A stretch of DNA of 64,000 nucleotides from Phytoseiulus persimilis (taxonomy: Eukaryota; Arthropoda; Arachnida; Mesostigmata; Phytoseiidae). Positions 23,462-36,300 of this stretch are shown piece after piece (within the stretch, counting starts at the first letter, position 1; each line of letters begins with the position of its first letter). The position numbers and the translations under genes were made by a program. The notes below the pieces were generated by a model. The model saw only the letters and a list, made by a program, of their open reading frames with translations. It was not told the origin of the DNA and did no database searches. The DNA lies in the NCBI GenBank assembly GCA_037576195.1, contig CM075101.1:39184001-39248000 (forward strand), given 5' to 3'.

Positions 23462-25120
23462 ATAGCTACAACCCTTGGCCACGTTGAAGTTCCAACCGTG
23501 TTGCGTAGCGTTTCGCAGCGGCCTGCAGCAACATCAACCGCCAGCAACAGCAGTCAGTTGCTTGCCTGCTGCTGCTGTCTGGTTGTGTTGTATTCGCATG
23601 AGAAGCGAACGCGGCTAAGAAATCGGGTCATTTACTAGATTCTTCGGTTCGGCGCGAGCAAGCGAGCCCTCCTTCTGCTCGCTCTGCCTGCCTTCAGCCA
23701 CATTTCTGCCACCGTCACATTTCTAACACCACCACAACTATAGACATCGACATTTTCTACCGAGCCAACAGATAGCCGGCCAGTCCGTCAGCGATCCAAT
23801 CGACCGAGCGATCGATTGAAGGATACGTGAAGACTCCGGAAGCTTGACAAGCCACGGAAGCGTCGGTTCAAATCAGAAAGGCGTTTGTGTGCTCCGATGC
23901 GCGTCCCTTTGACTTCTCAACTGGAGATCGCAGACCCCCAAATCACTCCAAGTCTCTTGGAGCGGCTCCGCCTTCCCCCGGAGACCTGTTGGGCGATGGG
24001 CGACCCTCGGAGCTGATATGGACGCTTCTCGCCCGCGGCATACACAAGCGGAATCCACATGCATCGACATCTACCTCTAGTCCGGAGGTCGTCGAATTTT
24101 CCCGACATAGCTGTGAACCGCGGCACCTTGGGGTGTCGCGACGCACAGTTTGACGACTCCTGCTCTAGTCGATCCTGACTGCGATTTCCGCGCGGGAGCC
24201 ACGGGAGATAAGCGTCAACATCCTGGACAACGCTGCTCATCAGCATCGAGGTGAGCTGAAAATTTCTGCTGTCGAAGGAATCGATCGCGGAAGCCGGAGT
24301 GAACTACATCTGTGACTGCTGTGTCCCGGGATCAATCTTCGAATTGTCTTTCGAGCACTTTTACTGAGACCACGCTCTCGAACAAACACGCGCGAGGTCC
24401 AGAGTCCAGAGCTGGGTCCAATATCCAGTTCCACATCAGACATTGAGCTAGAAATCTAATCCGTCTCTTCGAATCGGCTCTCCGAAGAGCATGAGTATCC
24501 GTTCGTTCTCAGACACATCCTGAGATTATGGCATCGCCATGGAGTTTAGGAAGAAGAGTTTACCCATCCAGGCACGCATCTCCTGAGATCTGATGATGCC
24601 CAGTTGAGGTGACTGAACATCACTGCAACTTTCTATGCCTGAAATCGCGAGTCTCATGAGGGATCCTTGGAGCTCCTGAAAAATACAATTGTCCGATTTA
24701 CCTCATCATTTTTGGGAGAAAAATTGCGATGGGGTGGGAAAACGTTGAACGGTGGCGGGCTGCCGCGGCTGCCCGATGAGCCTGGCGGGATGAATAATGC
24801 GTTCTCTGAGTTTCGATACCATTGGATCGAAAGTTCCTCCTTCCAAGGATCGGTAGCATAAATCATACTTGATAAATATCATCGAGCTTTGGTCACACTC
24901 CAGCAAGTCCAAAACTTGTAGCTCTGAAATTCAAGCGCGGATCCCAGCAATTACGGAATGATTTTCTCCCGGTCCTCTAGCGCAGTTCGCCAAACTCCAC
25001 ATTATCTTGGGAAGTTCTCCGATGAGAGTTATCGCTAGCACATACAGTCGTGGCATGAAACGTCGATTCTGTCGAAAAGACCGAAAACCTCGTCTCTCAT
25101 CTTGCTACGAACAGGTGCAG

Positions 25121-25146
25121 CGTCCGATCTCGCTCCAGATCGGACG
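25121..25146. repeat. Perfect inverted repeat, 10-bp arms, 6-base loop
   Basis: Arms CGTCCGATCT and AGATCGGACG are exact reverse complements around CGCTCC. There is no T run after it and no gene end nearby, so its role is unknown. Confidence 0.85.
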
Positions 25147-26739
25147 AAGACTAACAGGGAGAGATTCGAAAACGATTTGTCAAGAGCGGACATATGACAA
25201 GCAATCATCGGAAAGAATACAAGAGTTTGATGAGTAGTTTTTACATATTGAACATGCTGCCGACCCGACAGACAGGCTCAATCATCTCTCTAGTCTCATT
25301 TATTTAGTTGGCTCATTTGTCTATCTAGTTCCGCTCGACTCAAAATCGTCTGCGTTTGGTTATGTACAGTGTTTTCCAGGTCGGCATATTTTTGAGCATC
25401 TGAATTCACTTGCGCACAGAATCGAGGGATCGACAATGTTTCGTCATTCCGGCGTTCGCCGATGCGGGGCAAACTTTTATCGCCTGATTCTTCTCCTAGG
25501 ACACACTCTCGAATGGACAGCGATCATATGTTTCCGGGGCCCCAAAACATTAAAATATGCCCGTGTTCGACATTACAGAGTGTCCTCACCTATACACCTC
25601 GTCGTTCACGTTGTTACTGTACGAGAGCGCGAATGACACAACAACAACTTCTGCAAATCGCGAGCTCCCTATCGTGACAGTTTTTTTTTGCTGTTGCAAA
25701 TTTTGAAACTCGTGTCGCGGCACGGCTTCAACGTGCACAGGATATTGCTTACCAACTGCAATAAGAGCGGCGTTCGAACCAACGGAAAAGCGAGTTCATC
25801 GAAATCGATGAGAAGAGAAGGAGAAAATGAAAAAAAAACTCGCCCAAAAGCCGAACGCGTCTCCCAAACTGCATTTTCCCGTTGTCGAAGACACTGCAGC
25901 TGCCGGCACCGTTCGAAGAATGGCAAACGACTCTATGTATCCCTTAACAATGACACAGAAAGGTGCATACTCCAAGGCGAAGTTTCTGCTCGCATGAAAT
26001 CTAGGAAAATCGGGAGCGGAAATCGAGAACTGGCCATGTGGTGGGCGTCATAGTTCTCGAGAGAGAGAACAGAGGAGCAACTCAAAGGAGTTCGTTCGAG
26101 AAATCATCTCAATTTACGGAGAGGGGTAAGTGAAATGGTTCTATACAATAATTGAGCACTAAACACTACGGACACTGTCGGGGCAACAGCTGTAGAATCC
26201 GGCGACAAGCCAAACATCTCGAAAAACTAGGAGTCAGAATTCGATTCGGGAGGAAATCCCTGGGGGAAAATCCAAGGTGGAAGCATCGGCAAGAACGAAC
26301 TCGTTCTTCCCTTGAACCAATGAGGGAGATTGTTTAGTCGCACTGAATTCCGCACCAGTACAGCGTACAGTGACCGCGTGGACGCGCACGACACATGTAG
26401 GACGGGCAACCGACCTCCTTCCACGATGGAACTTGCTGGCACTTCATCATCAACATCTTCGTCATTTTCTTTTTCTTCTTCAACCGTCTCATTAGGTTGT
26501 TTTCGACGGTTTTTTGTTTGCTCGACTCAAACGTCACTTGCTGCTTGACGGCTGTGGATCACCGCAGGCTAGCGTCTTCACCGAAATGCTGGGTCGCGAC
26601 GGAAAACGTTGAATCGATTGAAACTTCGTCGCGAGTATGGATCGACGTCGACATGTCGTCGCTTGTTCCTTGGCACCGCGCCTGCGTCAAAGAATAAGAA
26701 GTTCCAGCACGGTCGGTTGGTTTATATGTTGTTCCGAAC

Positions 26740-27390
26740 TCAGTGTTTCACAGGTTCAATCTCTTGCTGGTATCTGGCCGATAGATAATCGGCCGAATCC
26801 GTCAGCTGATGAAGTATCACATGCAGTCCCTGCAAATGGTGCCGGAACGCGGATGCCAAGTGCCGGCCATGTTCCATGGAATCGCGACTTTCGTCGGACA
26901 CGGCGGTCGTATCCGATAAAGTTTCCGACACTGAATCACTGTCCGTATCCTGATCGGAGCCAGCTGAGCCGAGACTTTCGGTTTTCTTGTGAGCGAGCAC
27001 CGACGGAGCTCTGAGAACGCTGCTCTTCATCGATGAAGACATCGAGGCCATCCCGAGCCCAGATCCGATGGATCCGGGTCCCCAGAGCAGCTCGTCTTTC
27101 ACTTCGCTCAGCATTCCGTAGAACGAATGCAGATCGTTCGATTTGATTGGGTGCGGGGGTGGCACTCGACCCTCGAGCTGCATGTCTCGGAGTCGGGACG
27201 GGATCAGGATTGTTTCATGCATGTTGTTAACCGAGCGTACGAAACGATCCATGGCCGTCAGGATCGATTGTGACGAGTGGGTCCGGCCAGGATGGTCGAG
27301 GCTGGGCGCCTTTCGTCCTTTCGATACGGAACTGCCTGAGTCGCCCCCGTTGCGAGCGGAACGCGGTACATTCAGCGATTGGTGGTACAT
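26740..27390 (-). CDS. Spot14/MID1IP1 (THRSP family) protein
   Basis: Single-exon coding region of 216 residues from the first ATG. The three conserved THRSP-family blocks are present in order: SILTAMDRFVRSVNNMHETI with IPSRLRDM (about 57-81), SFYGMLSEVKDELLWG (about 95-110), and the C-terminal FRHHLQGLHVILHQLT with SARYQQEI. Between them lies a Ser/Asp-rich linker that is longer than in vertebrate MID1IP1 (183 residues). In vertebrates these small helical proteins bind acetyl-CoA carboxylase, promote its polymerisation and stimulate fatty-acid synthesis; MID1IP1 also binds the microtubule-associated MID1. The same frame stays open upstream to 27534 without an ATG. Those 48 codons could be coding if an upstream exon supplies the start, since an acceptor-like CTGCTAG ends at about 27554. 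Otherwise they are 5' UTR. Confidence 0.88.
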   Translation of the reverse strand: MYHQSLNVPRSARNGGDSGSSVSKGRKAPSLDHPGRTHSSQSILTAMDRFVRSVNNMHETILIPSRLRDMQLEGRVPPPHPIKSNDLHSFYGMLSEVKDELLWGPGSIGSGLGMASMSSSMKSSVLRAPSVLAHKKTESLGSAGSDQDTDSDSVSETLSDTTAVSDESRDSMEHGRHLASAFRHHLQGLHVILHQLTDSADYLSARYQQEIEPVKH

Positions 27391-27974
27391 GTCGACGCGC
27401 GAAGAACTCGAACTGCGGCTTACGATCGAAGATATGTCGACGTTTTGTTTTCTGTTTCTTTCCGCTGCTAGCTCCTCGTTTTGGAGCTTTTCGTGCAGCC
27501 TCGTCGCCGTCGATGATGCTGACTGACTGCTCACAGTTAGCCTTCAACTGTGCCTAGCAGAAGTGCAGCAGGTGTCGACTATCCAGAGACTGATGGTTCG
27601 GATTGGCAGCAAGTGTTCCCAACACAGATTGCGCTTCTGTTCCGGGAAGTCTCAGAGTGCACTCGATCGATCGAGCAGTCGATCGATCGCGTCGGTAGCT
27701 GAAGACGGCACCAGCACCAATAGCAACGATATAAACTTGCACTGCTTTCAGATCCACAATTTTTTTCCTGACGTTTGTTGTTGTCCACACTGATGGGAAG
27801 GAGGGAGTAGCCTAGAAGGGAAACACTGGCTGAGAATAGAAACTGGTATTCCAAAAGACGACAAAGTCGGTAACGAAACACGGAGGAATGGCTAAACCGT
27901 GTGCACTGCATGAAGCACCAACGCGGGTGAGGGCAGCCGGGTGAGGATTTCACTCACTCATTAACCATCGCAGA

Positions 27975-28080
27975 CATGCCTGCCATCCAGCCAGCCAGCC
28001 AGCCTCCCCGCGATGGCTTGCCTACCTGCCCGTTTGCCTGCCTGCCTTCCTGACTGCTTGCCCGTCTGCTTGTTTGCTGG
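27975..28080 (+). repeat. Degenerate CTGC/CAGC tetranucleotide array
   Basis: About 105 bases built from imperfect CCTG, CAGC, CTTG and CCGT units. It lies upstream of the Spot14-like gene. Confidence 0.8.
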
Positions 28081-28248
28081 CTGTCTTCTTGTTGGTGTCA
28101 ACTTTTTCTAGATTTCTCCCGCTCGCAAGTCGTCCAAGTTACGCTTGCTTGTCTGCTTGAATTCGATAGAGAGTTGCGGTGGTGGAGGCGGTCGCGGTGT
28201 CGGTCTATGACTAAACTTGCCTCGCCGGATAGAAGGCCGGCTCGATCG

Positions 28249-28312
28249 ACGGACGGACGGACAGACAGATAGTTGGATAGATAGATTGATAGATAGATAG
28301 ATAGATAGATGG
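28249..28312 (+). repeat. GGAC and GATA microsatellite
   Basis: GGAC units pass through CAGA into GATA units, including an uninterrupted GATA stretch near the end. Probably polymorphic. Confidence 0.92.
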
Positions 28313-30600
28313 CTAGCTGGAGGGTTGGCTGAGTCGCTAAGACCTGCAGCGATCGCAGAAAGACTTCACCCGCCTCGTGGGAGAGCGTATACGAAAGGGA
28401 GGCACATAGCTGTTTGTTCGCTCGCTATCCTGGCGGCCTGACGGCCGCCCGCCGTTCCAGCTGCAGAAGCGGTGACTTCGTCTTCAGCTATCAGACTAAC
28501 TATCAGTGTAAAAACTGCACACTCACACACCACCGCCGCCACCACATCGACCGAACGGAGCGATCGCACCGGCCGAAGCGGGCAGGTAGGCAAAGCTGGC
28601 GGTCGAATCGGCGGGGACCAAACCGCGAAATTATATGTAAGGCAATTTAGAAGACCGCCTTGCTCTTGATTTGTTTTCGGGTTGGACTCACGCACGCACA
28701 CACCCTTCGACTCGAAGGTACCGGTACCGTGAGCGAAACACTAGATTGGACGCCGAAGCGAACCGTTAACCAACGCATGACCGGCGTAGACCCATTCAGA
28801 AGAACGGTCAGCTCGAAGAAGGGGTTGCGCCGCTGTGCTCTGGAGGCAAGAGAACACTCACCCCCGGCGTCGACGGAGACGGTGTTTCGTCGGCGCGAGA
28901 TCTCGGTCTGAGTTCAGCTTCGTTCCTTTCGAAGCCGGTTCAGCAACTGTCCGGAGGGAGCCGGTATCCGAGGGGATTCCGTAAAATATCGTGGATCCGC
29001 TGGTTGATTTCTCGATCTCGTTCTCAACAACGAGATGGTTGATCCACCGGCTCTGGAATCACTCCGGAGCTCAGTTAGACGGTCGGCAGAAAACTCGCGA
29101 AAATCACCGAACAACAGGAGGAGACGATGAAACACATGACTCGTCGTGCTACCTGCCCCACAAACGAGCATGCCGAATGTGTACCTGGTAGTTTACTCGC
29201 GGCGCGGATTACTCGTGGACGGGAGTGTAAGCAGTCGGACAGACACGCCAAGAGTGACACCGCTCGAAATGGAATGCCGGCTCAAATAGCTTCTCAGGAC
29301 ACGGAGGAATAATTTAGGGTGCCTAAGTCCAAGAACGTGATACCGGAGTCCATTTGATATACTAATATTTAGATGTGGTTCGAAGGCGGCCCCGGCAGAC
29401 AGAGTTTTCGAGGATATGAGTCTTTGCAATGAGCAATGCCGGCTGAGACTTGCTGAGTTTGTGGAATTCGCTCACCTAAATATTCGCGACCATTCTGTGC
29501 AGCACTGTCCGGCCTTCACGAGGCTCAGGGAGAGGAATCTGTCTTCTCGAAATTCAAGATCATCCATGCTCGTTCTGTTCCGGGAGTCTCCGCATGTCCG
29601 ATCTCCACATGGTCTCCTCCACAAACTCTAGGTGTGAGGCACATTCGGCACCAAACATCTCGGATAAAAACTCCGCTCTTCCACTCTGAACGCACTGATG
29701 TCGACTGCTCCACGTCTTCTGTGTCAGAGAGGACATCGTGAGTGCGTCCGAGAGCTCGCGGAGAGTCTCGAAAATTCTGGAGCATCGAAGCCATGACCCG
29801 GACGCGCGAGCCAGAGCTCGAGCAGCGTGAGCCTACCGCCGCCGCCTTCTGCAACGAGCGCGGTCGGTGGCTCATGGATCACACATTAAATCTATGACAG
29901 CATTGGCGTCACTCGAATGTCGAGAATATCAATGAGTCACCACAGCTCCTACCGGGACCCAGCCCGCTTCAGGCCATCTGAATAACCGGAACCGCGTGTG
30001 GCACCCTCATCAAGCGCACACTCCAAAAGCATGGTTTTGTCCAAACGCTGATTCGAGCTCCGGAAGAAGGCTCACACTAAACGCGCAGATGAGGCACACA
30101 AGGCAATCGGTGAGGTGGATACACACAAACCTTGTTCGGTGTTTATGTTGACGCTGCTGCGGACGCCTTCCGTGTCACTTGCGCCCGGCCACGTTTGTTG
30201 TGAAGTCTGTCTTGAGAGCTGTCTCGAGTCGTGAGGGTGCGGCACAAAAACAATTACCTGGAGAATCCGCACATTTCCGGAAACCGTGACTTCGGGGCTG
30301 TACGCAGCGTACTGGAGGCTTCACTAGTAGGAACCGTTGGCGTCTCCAACGTCGCCCTTAGAGCTCCCGCTGCAGACCTGGGCGGTCTACCACCGCACGG
30401 CGCCGTCGCTTATGATGGCTATTGCCTGAGCTCCTGCAAGCACTGCCACGGCTGCTGGCCTTCCCGTTCGGTTGCTCACTCATTCGTTGTAGACGATTGT
30501 ATTTACACTCCCTTTGATTCGAAATGATGCAGTCACGCCGTCGAATATCGCGTCTACGAGACGTTCCATACGCGCAACGTTGACACCGAATGTGCTTTTT

Positions 30601-30617
30601 CGCGGCGGCGGCGGCGG
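30601..30617 (+). repeat. CGG trinucleotide repeat
   Basis: Five CGG units in a GC-rich pocket. No gene is assigned. Confidence 0.85.
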
Positions 30618-33330
30618 TGACGGCTGCACGCCCGCCCCCCGCCCGGTCGAACTGGGATCGCTATCTTCTCGCTTCAGCGTCCCCCTATCAGTGTTTGCTC
30701 GAACTGTGGGCTAATTGATGGTCGTGGGTGAATCATGGGGAGTCAGAAAATATTCTGTTCGATTCCCGCGGCAGCGGTTAATGCCTACGAAAGGTAACAG
30801 ATGTGTCTCTGTTCAAGGCAGTCGCGAAATCCGCGTCGATGTAGCAACCACCAAAACTCGCGAAGTTTATCTCAAGGCTGCCGTCAGAAAACTGCATCCT
30901 TTATTAGTATGAAGTCCGACGGGATCGTATATCGGCGAATAGTAAACCAGGATTCTTCGACAAAACAGATATTCTGTGTGTCGTCACCCGAAGGAAGAGC
31001 ACGCATGATTCGGACGGGCACCGTGGGTCGCGAGCTCGAAACGGCGGAATCGGGCTCGTGCCCTCCGGAGCGGTTTCCTGGGATTCGGGCGGGCTTGCTA
31101 ATCTAGCGGTACCGATACGATCGGAGCTTACGAGCGAACATTTCGTCATCGCAATCGGTGGTTTCAGAAATCTCGTCGGGGTTCCAAGGAAACTCGAAAC
31201 CACTTAGCCGAGATATGTTCAGTTTTGGGAGAACAGTTCAGCGATTGATTCATTGATTTCTTGCCGGCGGCCGTGCGGGAAGCACGTTGATTTACGACGC
31301 TCATCGGTGCAAAGTACGGGCGTGGGAGACTTTCCATGGCGAGCGTGAAATGTGACGGCCAAATTTAAGCCCGAACCCTTGGGACGCCCTTGGCTCGATG
31401 GGATTTATCGGAATATCTGAATCAGCAGAATGTTTCAGAACGCTACTTCCATAGAGGAGCCGAATTTTCCGTTCGTTTGACCTTATCGAAAGTTGTGCAA
31501 TACGTTCTGCTGAACGAGAATGGAGCGAATCATTTTCCGAACGTCGGGCACCTCCTCCACCAGCCGGAGCCTGTCGCGGTATTCATTCCGCGGTTTCTCG
31601 AGACCTCGCCCGAGCTGGTTCACAAGGTTTCACCAAAGTTCCAGTCCCGGAAACAGACGAATGAGTCATCCGGATCAGTCCTCGGACCGTTCTCAGGGCA
31701 GTCTGGGCTTCCAGCATCGAGCGGAAGATATGGCTTCGTTTCCCTCGCACTTCTGAGACAGCTCAACGGCTTCGGCGGTCCGCAGCGGATGCGAACACGG
31801 CAATCTTCCGCGGAAATTTTCTCAAGTCGCAAACTCCGAGCCCTCAATCGCAAGAATCGATCCTGTGAGACCCTGACCGAGCTCTGAGTCTACTTCCTAG
31901 CCTCTGGCACGGGTCGGGATTCGTCGCGTGAGCATGCCGGATCGTGGGCGCGTTATCGCACGGATCAAAATCCATTCCACGGCAGGCCATCGAGTATCCA
32001 CAAGACATTTCCGTCCCGAACTGGATCATGTCAGAGTGTTCCTCTAAACACCCCGTGATGCTTCAGCTCTGTGTCAGCTATTCGAGATAACTCCCGGCAA
32101 GTCGAGGCCATCGCGCTCCAGGGTGAGACATCGCGCATCACCCTCATCTATTCCCTGGAGTCCGCAACAGCCTCTCGTCAAGACCTCACGGCGATCTGTG
32201 ATTTTCCAACTTCACGGGGAGCTTGACAACGGAAATCGAGGACCATTGGCTCCTCATTCAGCCACCGACCTCTTCTGTGACATGAATATATTTACTCTTT
32301 CGATAGAGCCCTCGATTGTCTCTAGCTTCTTTATCTTGGGTGTTTTGAACGTTATCTGATAGGGAACGGAATGTAAATGGGAGTCCTTGTATCTTTCTTT
32401 CACAGCAGCTGATAAGATTTGATGGCATCGGGCAGGCGCTTCCCCGGACCGAGCGGGAGGACGGGCAAGCTTGCCCACCGTCCGTCCACGCGTGTGCGAC
32501 CGCCTGACGGTCCGGCATTAGCCTCAAGAGGGATCGAATTGACTGGTCCGGAATTCGCACATTGATGATTGCCTTCGCTATAGGCGTGAAATGGTCACGG
32601 CTGGAGAGCTCCGCCTCTGAACACGAGCTCGTGCATTCTGGAGAGATCAGTTGCCATCGTTATCAGCACTAATGACAACGAGTGTCATTCGTTTCTACAT
32701 GCACGGCGTGTCGACACCTCAGAGGAGAATAGACTCGGGGAAGCAAAAAGCTGAGACGAACGGGAAGCCTCATAAAGACACAAGAAGCAGTCCTTTCTCC
32801 GTTCGGGTGTGATGGGGATTAGATCTTCGCTGGAATGAGGTTATCGGAGGCAACGTTCGGAAACTGACTTTTCTGTGTTCAGATCTTTCCGGCATTCGTT
32901 TTGGAAATGACGACAGGCAATAGAAGCTCACGGCGGGCATCGCGTCCCTTTCGTGGAGATGTGGAGGATCACCGGAGGGACTTTGGCGGAGAGCTCAGGA
33001 GCTTGAAGAGAGGGAACAAGTGGAGAGGAGAGAAATCCTCGAACACGGGAGGAGTTTTCCCCAGGACTCGGCATCCACGAGGATTGTCACAACTTTCGAG
33101 TGGGTTCTTCTAATGAAAGCAAGCGGAGCTGAACTCAAAAACGTATTGGGTGCATTCATCAACATTTTGTATTCATCAAACAGCATCGAACACTGATCAT
33201 CCCACTCCATATTCCCAGTATGAGCAGTCTCGTTGTTTTCAAAGTGGCATCTTCCTCGGAACCTCCTACGCTATTGTTGTTGTTCTCATAGTTGGGAATT
33301 CCTCTCGAGAAAACGAAACGGCGTGAAGTC

Positions 33331-36300
33331 TCAATCCCTCTCAAGTTCTATGAACTTGATCAACTTGGCGATTTGTTCCGCTAGTTCGCGCGTCGATGCG
33401 CACAGCACTCGTCTAGCCATGATGTCCAGGGGACCCCCTGAAACAATTTTAAAATTTGCGACGTTCAGTAGACCTTGAGATCCTTCACTGCTGATTTCTC
33501 ATTCTTTTTTTCTGAGCCAACTTGTTGACTCGGTTCCAAACATGAGTTCAATCAACGGATTCGAGAAAAGTTTCCCAGCATTGGGCACTCTTGAACTCAG
33601 AAAACTTCCGCTTTGAGAAGCCGGCCCTAATGTACACACTCGGATCCGGCTGGCATAGCGTCAACAACGTGTCCTTTGCTCGGGTTGCGAGGAGCATTTG
33701 ATTCGTTCGTTCGTTCCCGATCGGAGAGGGATCCGTGGAGCAGTTCGAAAAACGCTTCAACTCAGGAGATGAACCAAATGGGGATCATCATATCAGAACT
33801 AAACAATTTCAAGTCGCGATTGGGCTGCGGACAGGTTCTCCACCAGATTCGACACCTGCTCCTTGAAGACGGCTGTGGAGAAATTTTATGGAAATCGAAA
33901 GAACTCAGGATTGGAGAGTCAGAAAAAGGGTTTTGCAATGCTGCCCATGATGTCACGCGCTGTTATATCTATTTTTTTCTGCATTCAGACGGCTATCGGA
34001 AGGTTACAAGGTTGAGTGATGTTTCGTAACGGATGTTTGGTGCGCTCCGTTTGCAAATAATTCCGCAGCTGCATAAGTCCAGCACACTCACCGTTCATGT
34101 CGCACACGATACCGCCGGCTTCTTCGACAATTATTTTCCCGGCTGCTATATCCCAGCAGTGAAGACCGAATTCCTGGTAGGCATCGGCGTTTCCACCGGC
34201 CACCATGACCATATTCATGCAGGCGGAACCCAACGCGCGAACGCCGTGCGCCCGCGATAAGATGTTCTGCGACGCGAAAAAGGAAAAAGAAGCGTTACGT
34301 CTTCGTTGATTCAATGTTTCATTGAAGCCCCTCGCGTTCGAATACTTTTGCGCTCAGCCATGGGAGACCCCAATCCGACGAAGTTGAGCGGTCGTCGAAG
34401 CGGGAGCCGCGCAAGCCCTCGACGGTGCTTCATTTCTCTGCAAATTTACTGGCGCGCTTTAGAAAAGAGAGAGAGAGAGAGAGAACGAGGAAAAATTGTC
34501 AACGAAGCGAAGTTACGACTGAGACGAAGATTGGATATCGGAAAGGAGGATCGATTTGCTTGCGCTTATTTTCTCGCGGAAGCCGAGCTGAACCAGGATT
34601 CCGTGGATTCCAGAGCTCCGAGTACGATCTCCGAGCTTCGGGGAAAGGGGACGCGAGCCCATTGTAGTCGAGAAGCAGCTGCGAAGGATCGGGGCGGGCG
34701 CTCGCGCAAGAGGTGGAATATGAATGTAGACGGGCCGGAGAAAAAATTGGCTGGCAGTCTGACACTTCGCCGCAGACAGACAAACTGGCGGCGGCGTCGG
34801 CGATCGCTGAAGTCTGTGTCGAAACGTCTGGTTGCATACCGATTTTCCGGTGTTGAATCAAGCGATTCTGGGCAGTCGATCGTAAGTCGATCCAGTCCGT
34901 CCCGGCTTTTCTGGCCAACAACGAAACGTTGCCGATGCGGAACTCGATCACGAGTCGGATGAACATTTTGAAAAGCGACAAGAGCAACAATTTATCTGCG
35001 GACGGGCACAACACCATCGGCGTCAAGAGAGCCATCAGCAACTACGGCAGCCCCAAGAAATCGGTCTCAACGAAGTCACATGATCGGGGCGTCGTCCGAT
35101 CATTAGTTACTCGAGCGGAAACAGAGGAAGGAACATTAACGGTGATGGAAAATCGTATCAATCGCCTGACGGTATTTTGCACTTGCTCTTCTTGAAGGGA
35201 GACAAGCGTTAGGCGCGACGTGACTCTTTCACTTTCCAAGCAGTCACTTGGAAGCTTCCTCGTTCTGTGGATGAGTTTTATGGCCGCTCGGTGTCGGGAC
35301 GCAGCGAGCCCCGTGAACTAACAGGGGGAAAACTTCTTGAAGACAGCCTTGAGCAGCGTTTAGGAACTATTTCGCTCCCAATTGGAGGGATTTCAGAAGC
35401 GGACGAAATTTTCGAGCATGTCATCGACAAAGTCGGAGAGAACTGTTGAGGTCGTCTTGAGCGGCGTCGTCAAAGTCGCCATCGCCGCTGTGATTGTCGT
35501 GATCATCAACAATCTGACCTTCAGCCCTCCACTGATTGTCTTTGGATTCTTTCGGGAGACGGATCGAGAACAGATTTGTCGCAGTCTCCACCATTCTGGG
35601 TAGACGTTATCGGAATCTTCGAATCCACAGACGATTCCGATGCGCGGTATCCTTCAAGATGACGGAACGGAAATCGCAACCGGCTCTCGAGATCTCGGAA
35701 CTCGATGCAGTGATTCGTCGCGTTCCCACCGATCGAACGAAACGGAATCGCAAAAGGAGTTTTTTTTTGGAATTGGAGTTCCTTGAAAATGAACAAACTT
35801 CTAGAAATCGTCGGCCACAGAAGAAGCGAATTGTGCGCAGTTGGGTCTTATGTCGGCTCTAAGCATTCCCAGTGGCGTCAACATGGAGTCCTTGTCGAAA
35901 GAAGCTTCTAGAACGAAATTCTCTCCCCTCCCCTTCTCGCTGAGCAATGTTGCTGCCGCCGTTGTATAATAATCGTCGTGTGAGAAGCACTGCAGCGTGA
36001 ATAGCACGCGCACTCGTTGACACGTAGACGCCAGACACACGAACGCAAACATCGAACGTTTTTCGTGATATCTTAGACGAGCGGACACATTATCTGGAGC
36101 CCAGACGGAAAACGCGGAGAAGGCCGCCCCAAGGGATCAGAAACCTTGTACCGAAACTGGTTATGTTGTCGCCCCGTACCGGAAACATAGTCACTTGGCT
36201 GTTTGTCCCAACGCTCGATCGGAGCCGATGTCTACGAGGCCGGTGAGGTTTGTATCTTGAGGTGATTCGGGTGCGCTGTCGTTCCGAGCGAAGATGACAA

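Larger units (their letters stand above)
16412..26739. other. Gene-poor 10-kb stretch with simple repeats
   Basis: No recognisable protein-coding gene. Many frames of 60-120 codons overlap on both strands, as expected for CpG-rich DNA of this composition. The best-looking is 19452-19733 (+), 93 codons beginning MRVSPFKRLQDLVGR, which has no splice support. The stretch contains a 14-base C run, a G-rich tract, CAGG-type tetranucleotide arrays and a 10-bp-stem hairpin, listed separately. It could hold long introns, 5' UTR exons or regulatory DNA of a gene I cannot see. A minus-strand AATAAA at 25299-25304 might end the long 3' UTR of the Spot14-like gene. Confidence 0.45.
27391..33330. other. 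Gene-poor stretch upstream of the Spot14-like gene
   Basis: No gene recognised in about 5.9 kb apart from the probable promoter and 5' UTR of the Spot14-like gene. It contains tetranucleotide arrays near 28 kb, a GATA microsatellite and a CGG run. The longest open frame, 31390-31887 (+), has no ATG until near its end. The frame at 29525-29875 (-) has no recognisable domain. The minus-strand end of the inositol monophosphatase gene may extend into its right edge as 3' UTR. Confidence 0.45.

Noticed and set aside
34499..35041. 180-codon minus-strand frame in intron 5 of the monophosphatase gene
   Set aside because: It does not extend the monophosphatase in frame, and exons 5 and 6 join directly with correct phase and conserved sequence; the plus strand here is equally open.
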